A stretch of 64,000 bases of DNA, taken from positions 26,474,954 to 26,538,953 of the forward strand of contig CM017571.1 in the NCBI GenBank assembly GCA_007844125.1. The letters are read 5' to 3'. This DNA is from Sinonovacula constricta. Its lineage: Eukaryota; Mollusca; Bivalvia; Cardiida; Solecurtidae. Positions within the stretch are counted from its first letter, which is position 1, and each line of letters starts with the position of its first letter. Below, in pieces: positions 22,424 through 34,660 of the stretch. The notes under the pieces were generated by a model. The model saw only the letters and a list, made by a program, of their open reading frames with translations. It was not told where the DNA came from and did not search any database. The position numbers were made by a program, and so were the translations under genes.

Positions 22424-22820
22424 ATGTCATTGGACCATAGATACAAGAAGCGATCTCACGATAGACCCACACCTAGTCTATCTACTGTACGGTCCACTGA
22501 AATCGATGATGATGAAGAACTGAAAGAGGTATCTCTTCTTCCCATTTTATTTAAAAATCAGATTTGCTTTTTTAACAACTATTTTCTTTAAAGAAATTAT
22601 TTCATCTGTTTACAACAGTTGCATTAAATGCCTTTGTATTCATTGCAAATTACTGACTTGCCATTATCTTTTATAGTCCGTCTCCAAAAAGGTAGATGTC
22701 CTTTCTCATAAGGTCTGGAGTGATGATGAAGGTGGCTCTGGCAAGGATGAAACAGATAAAGAAGATTTGGAAATAAGTGAAGATGTGGTTCAAAAACTTG
22801 TTGTGTATTGCAGAAAATGA
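22424..22820 (+). CDS. Candidate two-exon small acidic ORF (82 codons), unrecognised
   Basis: Exon 22424-22528 (ATG in frame, 35 codons, ending D-D-D-E-E-L-K-E) has the donor GAG|GTATCT. The acceptor TTATCTTTTATAG joins 22677-22820 in phase 0 (S-V-S-K-K-V-D-V-L-S-H-K-V-W, then acidic D-D-E-G-G..D-K-E-D-L-E), ending at TGA. Low-complexity acidic residues dominate the second exon. No domain is recognised. It could be the 5' end of the transposase-like gene downstream or a separate host gene; the stop may be bypassed by an unseen donor. Confidence 0.4.
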
Positions 22821-23132
22821 ATTTTAAAAAAGTGGCACATTTGTTGTTATTTTAAGGCAGAAAGTTCGGCCATGTAAAATGCGTTTCCTGTACTTCTGTA
22901 CCTGTTATCTGAACTCAACGGATGTCTGGGGATTTTGTAATCGATAATGTAGACATGTTTTAAAAAGAAAGGACAGACAGCAGGACAGTAAAAATAATAA
23001 AAATTGTATTCCCGTATGCTTAAGTCCTTCATAAAATATATGTTTTATTACTTTAAATGATCAGAAAATGTTTCGAAAAAATCTTTCAAATTAAATAACT
23101 AACTATCCTAGATCCATGTGTAACATAGGGAG

Positions 23133-23222
23133 AAAAATGTGCAGCCAGTCCGAAACTGAAACCCGCGACCCTTTGCTTAAAGGGCGAATACTCTACTGAC
23201 TGAGCTAACCTATCTCCCAGCC
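23133..23222 (-). repeat. tRNA-derived SINE head, family 3, copy 1
   Basis: On the minus strand GTTAGCTCAGTCAGTAGAG (A box) and GGTTTCAGTTTCGG (degenerate B box) are followed by CTGGCTGCACATTTTTC. The same order occurs at 23325-23422. Target duplications are not clear. Confidence 0.65.
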
Positions 23223-23324
23223 ACATACACCCAGGGCAACTTGAAATTCATCTTCAAATTTTCACAGTCTATGTGCTCTACATGCAACCCAAAAGCACTT
23301 GTCCCGTAACAATCTTGGGTCATT

Positions 23325-23422
23325 GTTACACAGGGAGAATAATGTGCAGTCAGTCTGGGACTCGAAGCCGGGACCTTCACTAACAGGGGAATGCTCTACC
23401 GACTGAGCTAACTGGACCCAGA
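23325..23422 (-). repeat. tRNA-derived SINE head, family 3, copy 2
   Basis: On the minus strand AGTTAGCTCAGTCGGTAGAG (A box), about 30 bases, then GGCTTCGAGTCCC (B box), then CTGACTGCACATTATTC. The match to copy 1, about 190 bp away in the same orientation, suggests either two insertions or a local duplication. Confidence 0.7.
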
Positions 23423-23608
23423 TATGTGATCTCTCCTGATTCCCCTGGGAGACTACCAATATCTGGGGTCTGTCTCACGTCAGTCGCAGGCTGAGCACAC
23501 CAATTCTCTCACTTTGATGTTCCAGACAGACTCTAACTCCCCCAAATAACTGATCATCTGATTATGCAATATCCACATTGCCACAGATGCTCTCTAGAAG
23601 TTACAAAC

Positions 23609-23970
23609 AAGCTTTTTCAAAGATTTGACCTAGTGACCTATTTTTTGACCCCACGTGACCCAGTTACGAACTCATCCAAGATTTCATGCAGACAAACATT
23701 CTGACTAAGTTTGGTGAAGATTGTGCTGTAAATGTGGTGTCTAGTGTGTTTACAAGTTTTTCCTAAAATTTGACCTAGTGACCTACTTTTTGACCCCAGG
23801 TGACGCAATAATTAACTCATCCAAGATTTCATGCAGACAAACATTCTGACCAAGTTTGATGAAGATTGGATAAAAATTGTGGCCTCTGGTGTGTTCACAA
23901 GTTAAAATGTTGACAACGAACGATGGACGCAAGCTCCGCTTGAGCACATTGTGCTCAGGTGAGCTAAAAA
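23609..23970 (+). mobile_element. 5'-truncated copy of the 145-bp-repeat element
   Basis: About two and a half 145-bp units run into CGCTTGAGCAC-ATT-GTGCTC and AGGTGAGCTAAAAAG. The 3' terminal structure of the 16081-17764 element is kept but the AAGAGGGCCATGATGG start is missing. Confidence 0.8.
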
Positions 23971-24299
23971 GATACAGACCAACCCTCTCCAGATTATTTG
24001 GCCTAGAAGACCTTGCAGTTATCAGCTGGGAAACAACTGCAAAATGAGGATAAGTCAGGTATTTCAAACACAGGGTGTTGCAGTAAAGGTATTTTATAGG
24101 TACCAGAAACATGAATACACTGAATTTATGGTGTCCAACATTAACATTTACAACTTCATTTTAAGCAATAAAAATTGTTGACTTCTGTCTACATAATTGA
24201 AAATTCTTTAAAAGGACACAACACATGTCAGTATCGTTATACTCATGTGGGGAATTAAAATGATGTTTTGTGTTGTTTAGCTTGTGTTTGGGTGTAAAT

Positions 24300-24513
24300 A
24301 GAATTATAGGGAATTTTAAGGCTGGGGTTTCATTTTACCCGGGAGATGACCCTTTGATTCTTGAAATTTCCAAAAAGCCTCATTTTGACTCCCAACAATG
24401 TTAGCTGAAGGGTCATTTTTTCCTCAAATACGGGGCATTTGGGCTATAAATTTGCTGAATCCCCCAAAATGTGATGAAAATGACCCTTAAGATTTAACAG
24501 ATAGTGGAACCCC
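24300..24513. repeat. Possible right end of a CAGGGG-type hAT element
   Basis: The segment ends CAGATAGTGGAACCCCTG at 24513, the inverse of a CAGGGGTTCCACTATCTG-type terminus. It has internal repetition of ATGACCCTT / AAGGGTCATTTT. No matching left end or target duplication was found, so this is a one-sided observation. Confidence 0.35.
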
Positions 24514-24864
24514 TGGTGAGGTTAAGCTATTTTTCTTTACCTTTGTAACTTTTCTTAACATACATAAAAAAAGATACATTAACAACATTTAGTTATGAAG
24601 TGCAATTTGCCATTTGAGAGATTTTGGTAATTTTCTTATTTATTGATGAAAGTGCAATGACGCATGTAGGAAGTCCTTAACACTGCATTATGAAAATTGT
24701 AAATAGATTATCATTAATTCTTAAAAGGTGAAATATGCACATCAGGAATGTTCACATTCAGAAGACAGCCTTTAAAAATTAAGCAGTTGTTAAATGCTCA
24801 AACAGGACTATTTTTATTACCACTTACACTTCATGTTAAAATCTTTTTCTTGATTTTGTTTCAG

Positions 24865-24960
24865 TCTCATCTAGACATGATGCTACTAATCCTGGGGATG
24901 AACATGCTGATACAAAGCCATGGCCAAATGAAGAGGCCCGCGTATTACTGGCTCAGCTGG
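24865..24960 (+). CDS. Candidate 96-nt coding exon
   Basis: GATTTTGTTTCAG precedes 24865 and CAGCTGG|GTTAGA follows 24960. One phase is open and reads S-S-R-H-D-A-T-N-P-G-D-E-H-A, ending P-W-P-N-E-E-A-R-V-L-L-A-Q-L-G. The W..E-E-x-R-x-L-L pattern is faintly reminiscent of the start of a Myb/SANT-like domain, which I would not rely on. It may belong with 22424-22820 or with the exon at 28770. Confidence 0.45.
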
Positions 24961-25075
24961 GTTAGACTGTGCATTCAGTTTACTTGTGTTATGCGAAGTG
25001 TTGTGCATGTCTTAGCAAAAATAAAACCAGAAGAATTGTACCAATCAAACTTTCATTACAAATAAGGATTGATAA

Positions 25076-25176
25076 TTAGTCTATGATGAAGGTGAAGGTA
25101 TATACTATACTGTCTGTATTGGTAGTTAGTCTATGTTGAAGGTGAGGGTTTGTACTGTACCGTCTGTAAGAAACAT
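25076..25176 (+). repeat. 50-bp tandem duplication at the start of the transposase fragment
   Basis: TTAGTCTATGATGAAGGTG at 25076 and TTAGTCTATGTTGAAGGTG at 25126 begin two ~50-bp units with similar continuation. The second leads into the zinc-finger codons. Confidence 0.7.
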
Positions 25177-28100
25177 TGTATGAAGCACCTACAGAACAAT
25201 GCTGAGGTTTTCTCTACTGATCTCAGTGTTAAGTTTAAGCAATCAGCCATAACAAGACACAAAAATAGCCGAGTACATAAAGCAGCCTTAGAAAATGAAT
25301 TCGTACAAAAAATGTCATGTTTTCACCATGAACTCACTAAAAAGTCAGAACAGGAGAATATGCATCTTCAGACAGCATTTTCAGTGGCATATTGTTTGAT
25401 GAAAGACTTTATAGCTAATGCGAAGTTTAACCTCTGTAACAGTTCATTGAAAACACTTGTGGAGACGAAAGTATTTCCAGGCTTCTCACCTGATGGAGCA
25501 TCTGTGATGACAGGAAAGGACAATAGAGTTGCTGCTTTGCTTAGGTCAGAGAACCCATCACTAATAAATATACACTGTGTTTGTCACTGACTTGCTCTGG
25601 CATGCACTGATTCAAATGAATCTTTAACCTACATTAAAAATTGCGAAAACTTCACTTCGGCAGCAACTGTGGCAATTCTTCGAAAACTCACCTAAGCAAA
25701 CGGCTGCATACATTAAAATGCAAACAGTTCTGAAGTCAACCTATCTTGACAAACAAGGAACAAAACTGTGACAAGGAAACTGAAGAAAGCTTGTCACACT
25801 AGATGATTAAAAGTCTGGATGCTTCAGCTGTTGTAAAGAAGGACTTTGAGCCAATCTTGCAAACACTGGCTATGCTTCAAAAAAACACAGACTACAGCCC
25901 ACAGTCTCTTGAAGAGAATGATATCGCTCAAGTTCTTGGGAACCATATACATTCTCAGTGACATTCTTCCAGTCTTGTCTAAATTACCAAGACACTTCCA
26001 ACAGGGGTCATTGCCAGCACTGAACAATGTGCAATGTGCAAAATGTAACTTGAAGGACTGAAGATATTGACTCATTTACTGAAATGAGTTCTGAAATCGC
26101 GTACAATAAAAAGGAGGTGAAGGAACTTGAAAATCTTTTTCACAGGTCCATTGCACTTTGATTTAAAAAATGGACAGGAGATTTTCTGAAAGCTTCACAA
26201 TTTTTGCAGCACTTCACATTTTTTAACCAACAACTCTACCAAAATTAGCAGAGCCAGGTTTTATGGTGTGAACCATGTGAATGTTCTTGCAGACCACTTC
26301 TTCACTGATGCCACAGATAAAGAAAAACTTCAACCACAGTAGGCAGGCATCAAGTTCCAAATTAATGACATTCTACTGCCAAGCATGCCAGAGAATCTAG
26401 ATAAAATGACCCCAACTGAATGGTTACTGGTGCAACTTTTGAGAAGCTCTGGGCTATGGCATTTCAATCCCCAACTTGTATATGTGGCTGAGGGTGTAGC
26501 TTCTTTGCCAGTATCTAAAGCCTGGCCAGAAAGGATGCCAGTGTCCTGAAAATCATTTAAACTAAACAGCAGAATAGACTTGGGGCTTCCATGATGGGGA
26601 CACTCATGCATGTGGGAATCAATGGACCCCCAGGCGAACAGAGCAAAGAAGTGATTCAGGCATACCGTATTTACGCAGCCATAAGTCTACTTCGCTCATA
26701 AGTCGAGGTGGATTTTATGGGTCTAAATGGTCGGATTTTACTTCCACCCGGCCAAAAGTCGAGGTGGTATAGTGTTACATCTAGAGCAGGATTTATGATG
26801 CACCCTGCTGCCTTTATCCTGACCATATATGCCGCCCTCAGGCAAACTATCCGGTGAGAACGTAACCCTGTCATTAAGTTATCATGATATCACTGTCTTG
26901 CAATACACACAAGGGATTTATATGGTTTGAAATGCACTTCCAGTGCAGCGTTAGGCTGTTGTACATGTCTATTTACCTCACCATACCACACTCTTTGTAC
27001 CCGGAAACCAAACAAGGGTTTTATACTAAAAGGCTTTGAGAGCATATTATCTGCAGAAAAAGACAAATATATTCGGTTCCACTTTAATAATTCCTAACAA
27101 AGATTATTGTTTGTACATTAAAACTTCATTAGGCTTTTACCAAACTGTTTATCACATTTCCCTGATCATATAGGCCAACTTTTACACTTTAGTATTAGAA
27201 TCTAGTAAGCAATGACGATAAGGTGGTCGGTTTTATATTTTTTTCAGCTAATTCATTGTGCTCCAAGTCACATCGGCAACTCAATTGTGATAGCATTTAT
27301 TCTTCTACGATATAGTTCATTTTCCAATTCAATTCTGCTATCGGTTGCTAATTTCGTAACATGTTAAATGACTTCCGCCATTTTGAATACTAATTAGCGT
27401 CACTTAAGACTTTGACTGATATTTGTTAAGTAAACATAATTACCGTAAAATTTATAGAGACTGAGTTTTTGTCGGGCAATAAGTATTCTTTTATCAAAAT
27501 GAAGCACAGTAGATCTACAATGTGTTTCCTTTTCATTTTGGAAGTGATCGCATTTTCTCTAGCAGCTTTCAAAATGATATTGTACAAGCTCAGAATCTCA
27601 TCAGCCTTCCACATCAGCCTGATAACAATTAGTATAACACTTAAACAGTAATCAAGTGTTACCTTTCATCATATGCTTAACTCAGCCCATTTTAATTAAC
27701 ATAACATAATCGCTCAGCCAATCAAATCTAGAAAACAGATAAATCAGTCATTAAGTGTCTAATTAGCATAACCCCAAACCATAAGCAAGCTGTCATTTGC
27801 CTCTTATGATCTTGTGTCAATTTCATCCCACTTCCTAAAATATGGCGTCATGCTAGACTTGGTGACATAGATCAAAGAAATTCAGGTCTTGCCAACGCCG
27901 ATGTACTTGCATCTGGGAGGTCAATGCCTGCTAATTTCACTTGTCACAAGTGAAACTGACACATTTTCAAAGCTGTTAGCCAGTACACAATTGAGAGACA
28001 ATATCGGATTATAGACGACACATTTGCATGCAATCATTTTGTGTTTTAAAAAAGGTTAGTATTGTAATATATGATATTTTGAACTCAATATATATTCCAG

Positions 28101-28535
28101 ATACGAGCTGATTAAATAATTACAAAATCACTTTTCGCACAGAAACACATGTCCACCAGTTTATTGATGTATATGTCCATAGGCCCTGACCTAAATCGAC
28201 GTCCCTTCTTTTTTTTTTTTTTCTTGATACCTCACGCATAAGCCGAATAGACTTTTCAGAGCAATTTTAGCACCAGTTTTTACTCGACTTATGGGTGAGT
28301 AAATATGGTATGTGTCTAACTGGCTGAAAGTCAAGACTAGAAGTTTAAACCAATCCAGGAAGCCTCATCTGGATCATCTGTCAGCGCTGCTTCTATCATG
28401 GTTGAGGATGCTGCAATACAAACAGAACAATTTGAACAAGTTATGTTCTATAGGGACCAGATTAAAACTGTCCTAAAAGAAATGTTTGAAGTTTCTGGTG
28501 ACACTGCTTCCGACTATGGAAGTGATGATGTTTAA
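25126..28535 (+). pseudogene. Decayed hAT-type transposase (TTF-type zinc finger plus catalytic start)
   Basis: From 25126 the frame reads G-E-G-L-Y-C-T-V-C-K-K-H, a C-x2-C followed by R-H-K-N-S-R-V-H (a TTF/BED-like finger). Next come S-P-D-G-A-S-V-M-T-G (the region of a catalytic aspartate in hAT transposases) and I-H-C-V-C-H at the stop at 25590. Related sequence continues in other frames: D-I-L-P-V-L-S-K-L, F-Q-Q-G-S-L near 25990, then stop-rich pieces to V-I-Q-A-Y at 26660. It resumes after the MITE at 28311 and ends S-D-Y-G-S-D-D-V and TAA at 28535. The layout matches the ZNF862/C17orf113-like group of hAT proteins. Multiple stops and frameshifts make it a pseudogene. Confidence 0.75.
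26664..28308. mobile_element. pogo/Tc1-like MITE with TA duplication, 1645 bp, inside the transposase ORF
   Basis: The left end CCGTATTTACGCAGCCATAA is inverse to TTATGGGTGAGTAAATATGG at the right. TA flanks both sides (26662-26663, 28309-28310). Subterminal copies of AAGTCGAGGTGG occur at 26701 and 26757. Removing the insert and one TA leaves an open frame across the junction (V-I-Q-A-Y-V-S-N-W), which independently fixes the boundaries. No transposase is encoded. The similarity of its ends (CCGTATT) to those of the Tigger-like element at 39172 suggests the same superfamily. Confidence 0.88.
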
Positions 28536-28769
28536 TGAATCACTTGACTATGGTGTTTACTGACTTTCTACAGTCAAAAGAAGTAAATAAATTTCATAGC
28601 TCTTAAGTTTTACCACATGAACAATAAAAAAATAAAAATCTTTTTGTCAAATGCTGTGTTTAGTGATGCAGTTTATAATTATGAGGTGTGTATAACAGTG
28701 CACTTGGCACCATTTCCAAGTAATGCTTTTTTTTTGGGGGGGGGGGGGGATTGCTGCTGCATCAACTAG

Positions 28770-28876
28770 AAGATGAGCTAGAGGAGATCTTGGACTACAA
28801 GCTTGCACCAGAAGCAGAACTCCCAGCTGTCAGAGATAGACTGGACAGCTTCTGGCTGACAGAGGAGGAGTTAAAG
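28770..28876 (+). CDS. Candidate 107-nt coding exon
   Basis: CATCAACTAG precedes 28770 and TTAAAG|GTAATG follows 28876. It is open with a strongly protein-like composition: E-D-E-L-E-E-I-L-D-Y-K-L, then A-V-R-D-R-L-D-S-F-W-L-T-E-E-E-L-K. It looks helical and acidic. Family not recognised. The T9-G14 tract at 28727-28749 just upstream is unusual for a polypyrimidine region and may be a sequencing problem. Confidence 0.5.
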
Positions 28877-30368
28877 GTAATGTCAAAATATTTCTAGTGA
28901 CAACCCTGCAACCTACTAAATGTAAATGTTAACTCAGAAGTTGACTGCTTAACTTTCAACCAAATGATGACACGTTAAAAAAACCCGCCAAATCAGCATG
29001 CACTTTGTACACTAACAAGTATCACTGTTCAACTATTCCTAACAAGACTGGTTGTTCTAGGTGTTTCCACAATAGGATATGAAATGAAAAGCAGAGTCAT
29101 CAGGGTTAATTTTATCTCTGCGTCCTGCATCCTATATGCATTAAAACTGCTAAGGACATTGTTTTCAAGAATGTGCGTCCATCGGATGCAATTCAGAATT
29201 TTCTAACATATATATAAACAAAAATAAACGAAATTGCGAATTATTAGTCGATACTTCAGGAGCGGTCAAAGGGAGGTCACTCTAGCTAGTATATAATTTA
29301 TGCATCATCGTACACAAAAATTCCGCATTTTGATTGGTTGAAAGAGTTGAATTTTCATTATTGCTTGTGGGTTGTGCTGCCTGCTAAGATGATCAAACAT
29401 TAAAATGCCTCCTAAAAAACGTAAAATTGAATCTGATGATCACAGACAAATTGAAATTGCCATTTTATTGTAACTGTATTTAGAGAGCTTTGTTGAGATG
29501 AGAAATAAAAAGTTTGAAATACTGTACATTGCTGTTACTTGTACAATCATTTTGTTGAAAGTTTCAATTGGGACCCATAGTTTTGCTTTGGGACCCATAC
29601 ATCTGAAACCTGTGGGTCTTTGGGAATCATTGCTCACAATTCTAAAATTAACACTGAGTCATACAATTTCTAAATCCCGCAGCAGAAATATCCAATGTTT
29701 ACAACAGTATTCCCAGCCTGTTAACACTAGATACAAAAGCAACACTTAATGGACATAAAATTTAAAAATGAACAGTGAAAATCTAGTGAAACAGGGTACA
29801 TGTGATGTAACCAGTAACTACCTCCCTCGCCACATGCCTCACACCAGTTACAGTTCGCTATGCTACTGTGATCTGGCCTTTAACCTTATGCTTTATGTCC
29901 ACAACATTGGAGACTGAGTTTTGTATTTTGAGAAGGGATGGTTGTATTAAGAATTATTGTTTGGGAAGTCCAGACTTCCAGGTATTAATTTTGGGAAGTC
30001 ACAGACATTTTTCTTGGAAGTCCCAGGATGCATATACCACTACAAATAATGAAACACCATTACATGTGTATATATGTGTGTATTTCTTATGTTAACCCTT
30101 GTTATTTACATATTTATATAAACCCCTTGGAGGTGTCTATTGGTGTTTTGTATATTTGAAATGCTTTAATGTAACTTTCATTCAATATATATATGTATAT
30201 TTGTATAATATCTAATATATATGTGAGTGTGTGTGTGCTTATTAAAGTGTTAAATTGTTTTTGTAATCTTCCTAATAAAAATTATTTTACCAGGGAATAT
30301 GTGCTTGAACAAGCACATTCAATTTAGATTTATTTATTGTTAGTACAAGTGTTATATGTGCCTGTAAC
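28877..30368. other. Unassigned stretch with a possible transposase first exon
   Basis: A short ORF at 29404-29472 begins M-P-P-K-K-R-K-I-E, a nuclear-localisation-like start. It is preceded by ATTGGTTG (inverse CCAAT) at 29333 and, at 29107, by CAGGGTTAATTTTATC, which could be the left end of another CAGGG element. No right end was found. TGGGACCCATA is repeated at 29570 and 29590, and GGGAAGTC motifs recur at 29960-30025. Confidence 0.3.
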
Positions 30369-30376
30369 TTCCTTAG

Positions 30377-32741
30377 TAGGGGTGTAACGATATCCAACGG
30401 TATACCGCGGTACTAGATTCACGGTTCGGTTCACGCTTCACTTCTCAAGAATCATGGTACAAACCGTGCGCTATTGTAAGTTAAATCCTACAATGCGCTC
30501 TAGAGTTCACGTCGAATCATCAACCAATCGTGATTGAGTTAGAGGTAGATTATTATTTTACACACGGGAAACGTCGCAGTGGATCAATATTTAGCACGTT
30601 TACGACTATGATTGCCCACCTAAACACGACGTTTGCATATATTGGCCATTTTACATCTTCCAGAGTTATTTCCCATTATTGCCGCTTTACGTTATCTGCA
30701 GCTTTACTACGGCTGTGTTTATTTTATCCATTGTGTGTGTGAATTAGTTTCAACGACTGCTTATGGTATGGCTTCAAACAAAATAAAGCTAAGATCAGCT
30801 CTGCCGACTATTAAGTCGAAGATTTGGAGTCATTTTGGGTTCAAGTCAGAAGAAAAAGATGAAGTTGTGTTAAATGTTCCCTCCGTAATAACATGTCGCC
30901 ACTGTTACTCCGATGTTTCATACGAAGCCGGCAACACAAGCAATATGGTCACCCACATGAAAAGGCATCATGCCGACACAATGGACGAGACTGCAAAATA
31001 CTACTTAATCTGGTGTATCTGGAGAAAAGGAAGTTGCGAAATGTCAGACAACTTTATTGGATGTCTCCACAAATAAGCTACCATTAAGTTCACCTCGTTC
31101 ACATGCCATAACTAAATCAGTTGCAAAGTTCATAGCATTAGACATGAGGCCATTCAGTGTGGTAGAAAATACTGGTTTCCAACAAATGGTAGCAACACTG
31201 GAACCCCGGTACAAAATTCCAAGTCGAACCCATTTCAGTGAAAAGGTTGTTCCTGAACTCAATATTGAAACCTCAAAACTTGTGCTTAAAGAGGTTGAAA
31301 GTGCAGAGGCAGTTGCACTAACAATTGATGGCTGGATATCCAGAGCAACACAGAGTTACATAACACTAACAGCACATTTCATTGATGATGAATGGAATCT
31401 GAAGAGTTAGGTTTTACAGATCAGGCCTCTGTTTGAATCTCATACCGCACAAAACGTGTGATGTCTTAAAAGATGCAGAGGGTGAATGGCACATTTCTAA
31501 GACAATAAAACGTGACACACTGGATACAGTAACCACCACAAAACCAGTTCTAATCACCACTGACAATGCAGCTAATATTGTACGAGGAGTGGATTTCGGC
31601 CCCACATCAGGTGTTTTGCACACTGTTAGAATTTGGCTGCACAGAAGGCACTCCAGATCGGAACTGTAGCTAGACTGACTGCAAGGATGAGACGGGTCGT
31701 TACATTTTTTCACTCAAACTCCACTGCAGCAAAACCAAAAGCTTCTCCAACTACCCCTTCACTGCCTTGTCCAAGACATAAAAACTTGTTGGAACTTAAG
31801 CTATGACATGATTGAAACTTACCTGGAACAGCAGCCAGCCATATATGCAGCATTAATTCACAAGGACGCCAAGAAGCACCTTAAAGACATTGTTACTTTA
31901 TTGGAATCAGATATCACTGAAGCAGAGCAACTTATGCAAGTACTTGAACCCTTTGAAAAAGTCACAGTTGTTATGTCTGAGCCTAAGTCTCCAACCATTT
32001 CCCTGGTGCACCCCATGTGCCAGGGAATAATTGCAAGATTTCGAAGCAAAGGCTGATGACACAACACTCATTTTACAGGCTAAAACAGCCATCTGCCAAG
32101 ACATTAAGTCCAGATTCCAAGATCCTGAGGTCTGCAAACTATTGGAGATCTGTTGTGCATTGGATCCATGGTTCAAGTCTCTGCCATACCATGATGAGGA
32201 TGGGAGACAACAAATCTACGATGCCATGGTTGACATCATTGTTTCTTCCAAACAGCTGGTGACGTTGTAAATGCACAACAATCTGCATTATCCCCTGAAC
32301 ATGTGGATGAGCTCATCTTCACATTGTCATATGCTGATTGGCAAGATGGGACAGCATATAACACTAAATATTGTTGTTAAATTTTATTTTGTTCGTTTAT
32401 ATTGTACCAAACTGTTGCATTTTTATTTGTGATAGACATTCCAAAGTTACTATAAAGATTTGAAAAATGTTACGTTGCATTTTGTTTTTGAGACCTAACA
32501 AATCTAAATTTTAGGTTATTCTGCTAAATTATTTAATATGTGAATAACTTTTTTGTCATACATTCAGATTAATGACTACCACACTTAGTTTCAGTAAAAA
32601 AAACTCTGCTAACTCATTGTTAAACGTAAGTTATTATTGTGTAATAGTGTACCTTTTTGATGAGAATGTACCTTTTTGATGAGAAAAAGGATCCTTTGTA
32701 TCAAAATATGACATATCGCGATACGTATCGTTACACCCCTA
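30377..32741 (+). mobile_element. ZBED-type hAT transposon, 2365 bp, defective
   Basis: The inverted ends TAGGGGTGTAACGATA / TATCGTTACACCCCTA are flanked by the 8-bp duplication TTCCTTAG / TTCCTTTG (30369-30376, 32742-32749; one mismatch). This is the classical hAT structure (8-bp TSD), distinct from the 5-bp CAGGG elements elsewhere in the window. The plus-strand transposase is broken by frameshifts and deletions. Confidence 0.9.
30768..32270 (+). pseudogene. ZBED-like hAT transposase, frame-shifted and truncated
   Basis: From the ATG at 30768 there is a BED-type finger: W-S-H-F-G-F, then I-T-C-R-H-C and H-M-K-R-H-H (C-x2-C..H-x4-H). A frameshift near 31010-31060 leads to the segment 31057-31410 with S-H-A-I-T-K-S, R-T-H-F-S-E-K-V-V-P and A-L-T-I-D-G-W (catalytic-region motif with its aspartate). 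Another frame at 31433-31669 holds T-T-D-N-A-A-N-I-V. The piece 31808-32056 has L-E-P-F-E-K-V-T, and 32031-32270 has C-A-L-D-P-W-F-K. The terminal hAT dimerisation domain is absent. The similarity is to the ZBED1/ZBED4 group. Confidence 0.8.
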
Positions 32742-34076
32742 TTCCTTTGTGAAGGAGTTTTGCTTGTTGGATGCTCTGCTGATTTTACAGAACACCTTAG
32801 TGTCAGCATTAAACTCTAGCCATCTAGCCATGAGAACTGATTTAGCCAAACAGACCAGAAAGATCGAGCTTTCAGTTAAGATAATTTCATAGTTGGCCGG
32901 TGCAGTGGGTCATCCACCTTGGACTCACTAGACTTGAGCGTCTTAGAAATACCACAATCTAGAAGTGAATGCAAAGGGAATTTTTTTTTAAAAAAAGGAT
33001 GATGGCGATAATTATGGACTGCAATATCCTGAAAATACATTGGACCTAGTACATTTGATGGAGTTGAACCTGATGTTGGAGATTTCTTTCTTTATTTCTA
33101 GGCAGTTTGTGACTGGAACAAGCATAATGAAAGCCAGATGGCTAAACTACTCATTCTCAAACTTACTGGTGAAGCACAAAGAATGATGTCAATAATAGCG
33201 CTACAAAATTTACACAATTATCAATTTCTTAAATCCACTTTCATTAAAAAGTTTTCACCAGCACAGACCCAGATGATAAATCATGAATTTTGCAACCACC
33301 ATTAAAGAGACAATTAAGCTGTCTCTGAATTTGGACAAAATCTTTGTCGTCTTGCACAGAAAGCCTACCCTACATTACAATTTCAAGCGGCAGAAATACC
33401 CTTAATTGATCATTTCAGGTCTTAAAAATGTTGACATGCAGAGACATGTTCAACTAAATAACCCCGAGACATTTGATAAAAGCTGTCGCTCTTGGTATAG
33501 AGTATGAGGATCTCATGGGCTTATCTTAATTTAGCCAAAAGCCCACTGCATTAACATTTGAGTCCATGCTGTCTGAAATAGCTTGATTCGATGACCTAAG
33601 CAGGAAAATATATGTGTTAACCTATAAGCTTCAACACACGCAACATGAGCACAGACACATTCAGTCTCAGGTTATTTGCAACTACTGCCTAAAAGTAGGA
33701 CTTACTGAAAGCTGTTGCTACTCAAAGCAAAGAGATGAGGCTAGAAATCAGGGAAACTGAAATCGGCTAAAATTGAGGTCGAAATTTCAGCACACAACAA
33801 CACACTTTCAAGGTCATGTACCCGTGAAAATGGATCACTTAATAACACCTCTTTATCACCAGAATCCAAATGCCAAGCCACGCAACGGTCTCAAACTTCA
33901 ACACACAATTATTGCAATGATAATAATGTGTCATCCGAATTTGTCAACTCACAGACATTTGATTTCACCCCAACTAAAAGTAATAACAGCACGCCTTCTA
34001 CAGTTAAGACAAACAGCTCCGCCGCAAATAATTTCTTCTATCTACCTGTTGAGATAAAGTTGAGGTAAATAAACAG

Positions 34077-34320
34077 TTCTTGTTAGATTCAGGGACCTGT
34101 GTAAGCATCATCTCAGACAAATTGTTCCAACAGTTAGGGTATAAAACTACATAGTTAAAAAAACTGCTGTACAATTAAAAACAGCCAATTCTGCAACAAT
34201 GCAGATTCTAGGAAAAATTGACCTCACCTTCAAACTACAACATGTAACCATCACGCACACCCTTCTTTGTCACTAAGATGCCAGAAACCTACGGTATACT
34301 AGGTATGGATTTCAATATTA
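34077..34320 (+). pseudogene. Retropepsin-like protease fragment of the Gypsy element
   Basis: L-L-D-S-G-T-C-V-S (active-site D-S-G) is followed in another frame by G-I-L-G-M-D-F, the conserved downstream motif of retropepsins. A stop after Y-K-T-T and a frameshift separate them. Confidence 0.7.
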
Positions 34321-34660
34321 CATACAATGGCTATATAAAACTCTCAAAAACAAAAACATACAAATGCAGTTTGGGCAAATTCAAAACACAATATTAAAGG
34401 TGTTGGTCATGTTCACGCATCATTGTAGGAGTCGGTTTGCTTAAATAGGTAAATAAGAAAAGAAGCCAAACACAGAGACAAACATACATTATCACAAAGA
34501 TAGGATTTGTGAAAATGAGTTGTTAATAGAACCGTTGCAAAAGAAATTCCTAGAAAGGGGGTTATTGCTGTCTAGATTACTAGTAGCTTATACTGGGAAA
34601 TATGTACCCTTGTCTGCTGCCAATATAGGTGATTGTGACTAACACATTTCAGCAAAAACA

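Noticed and set aside
23262..23459. 65-aa ORF resembling a short conserved protein
   Set aside because: It reads through the tRNA-like SINE head; its S-V-E-H..G-P-G-F-E-S phrase is the translation of A and B boxes.
30245..30376. 5' LTR of the Gypsy element left of the hAT insertion
   Set aside because: No matching sequence was found downstream of pol at 38284 onward.
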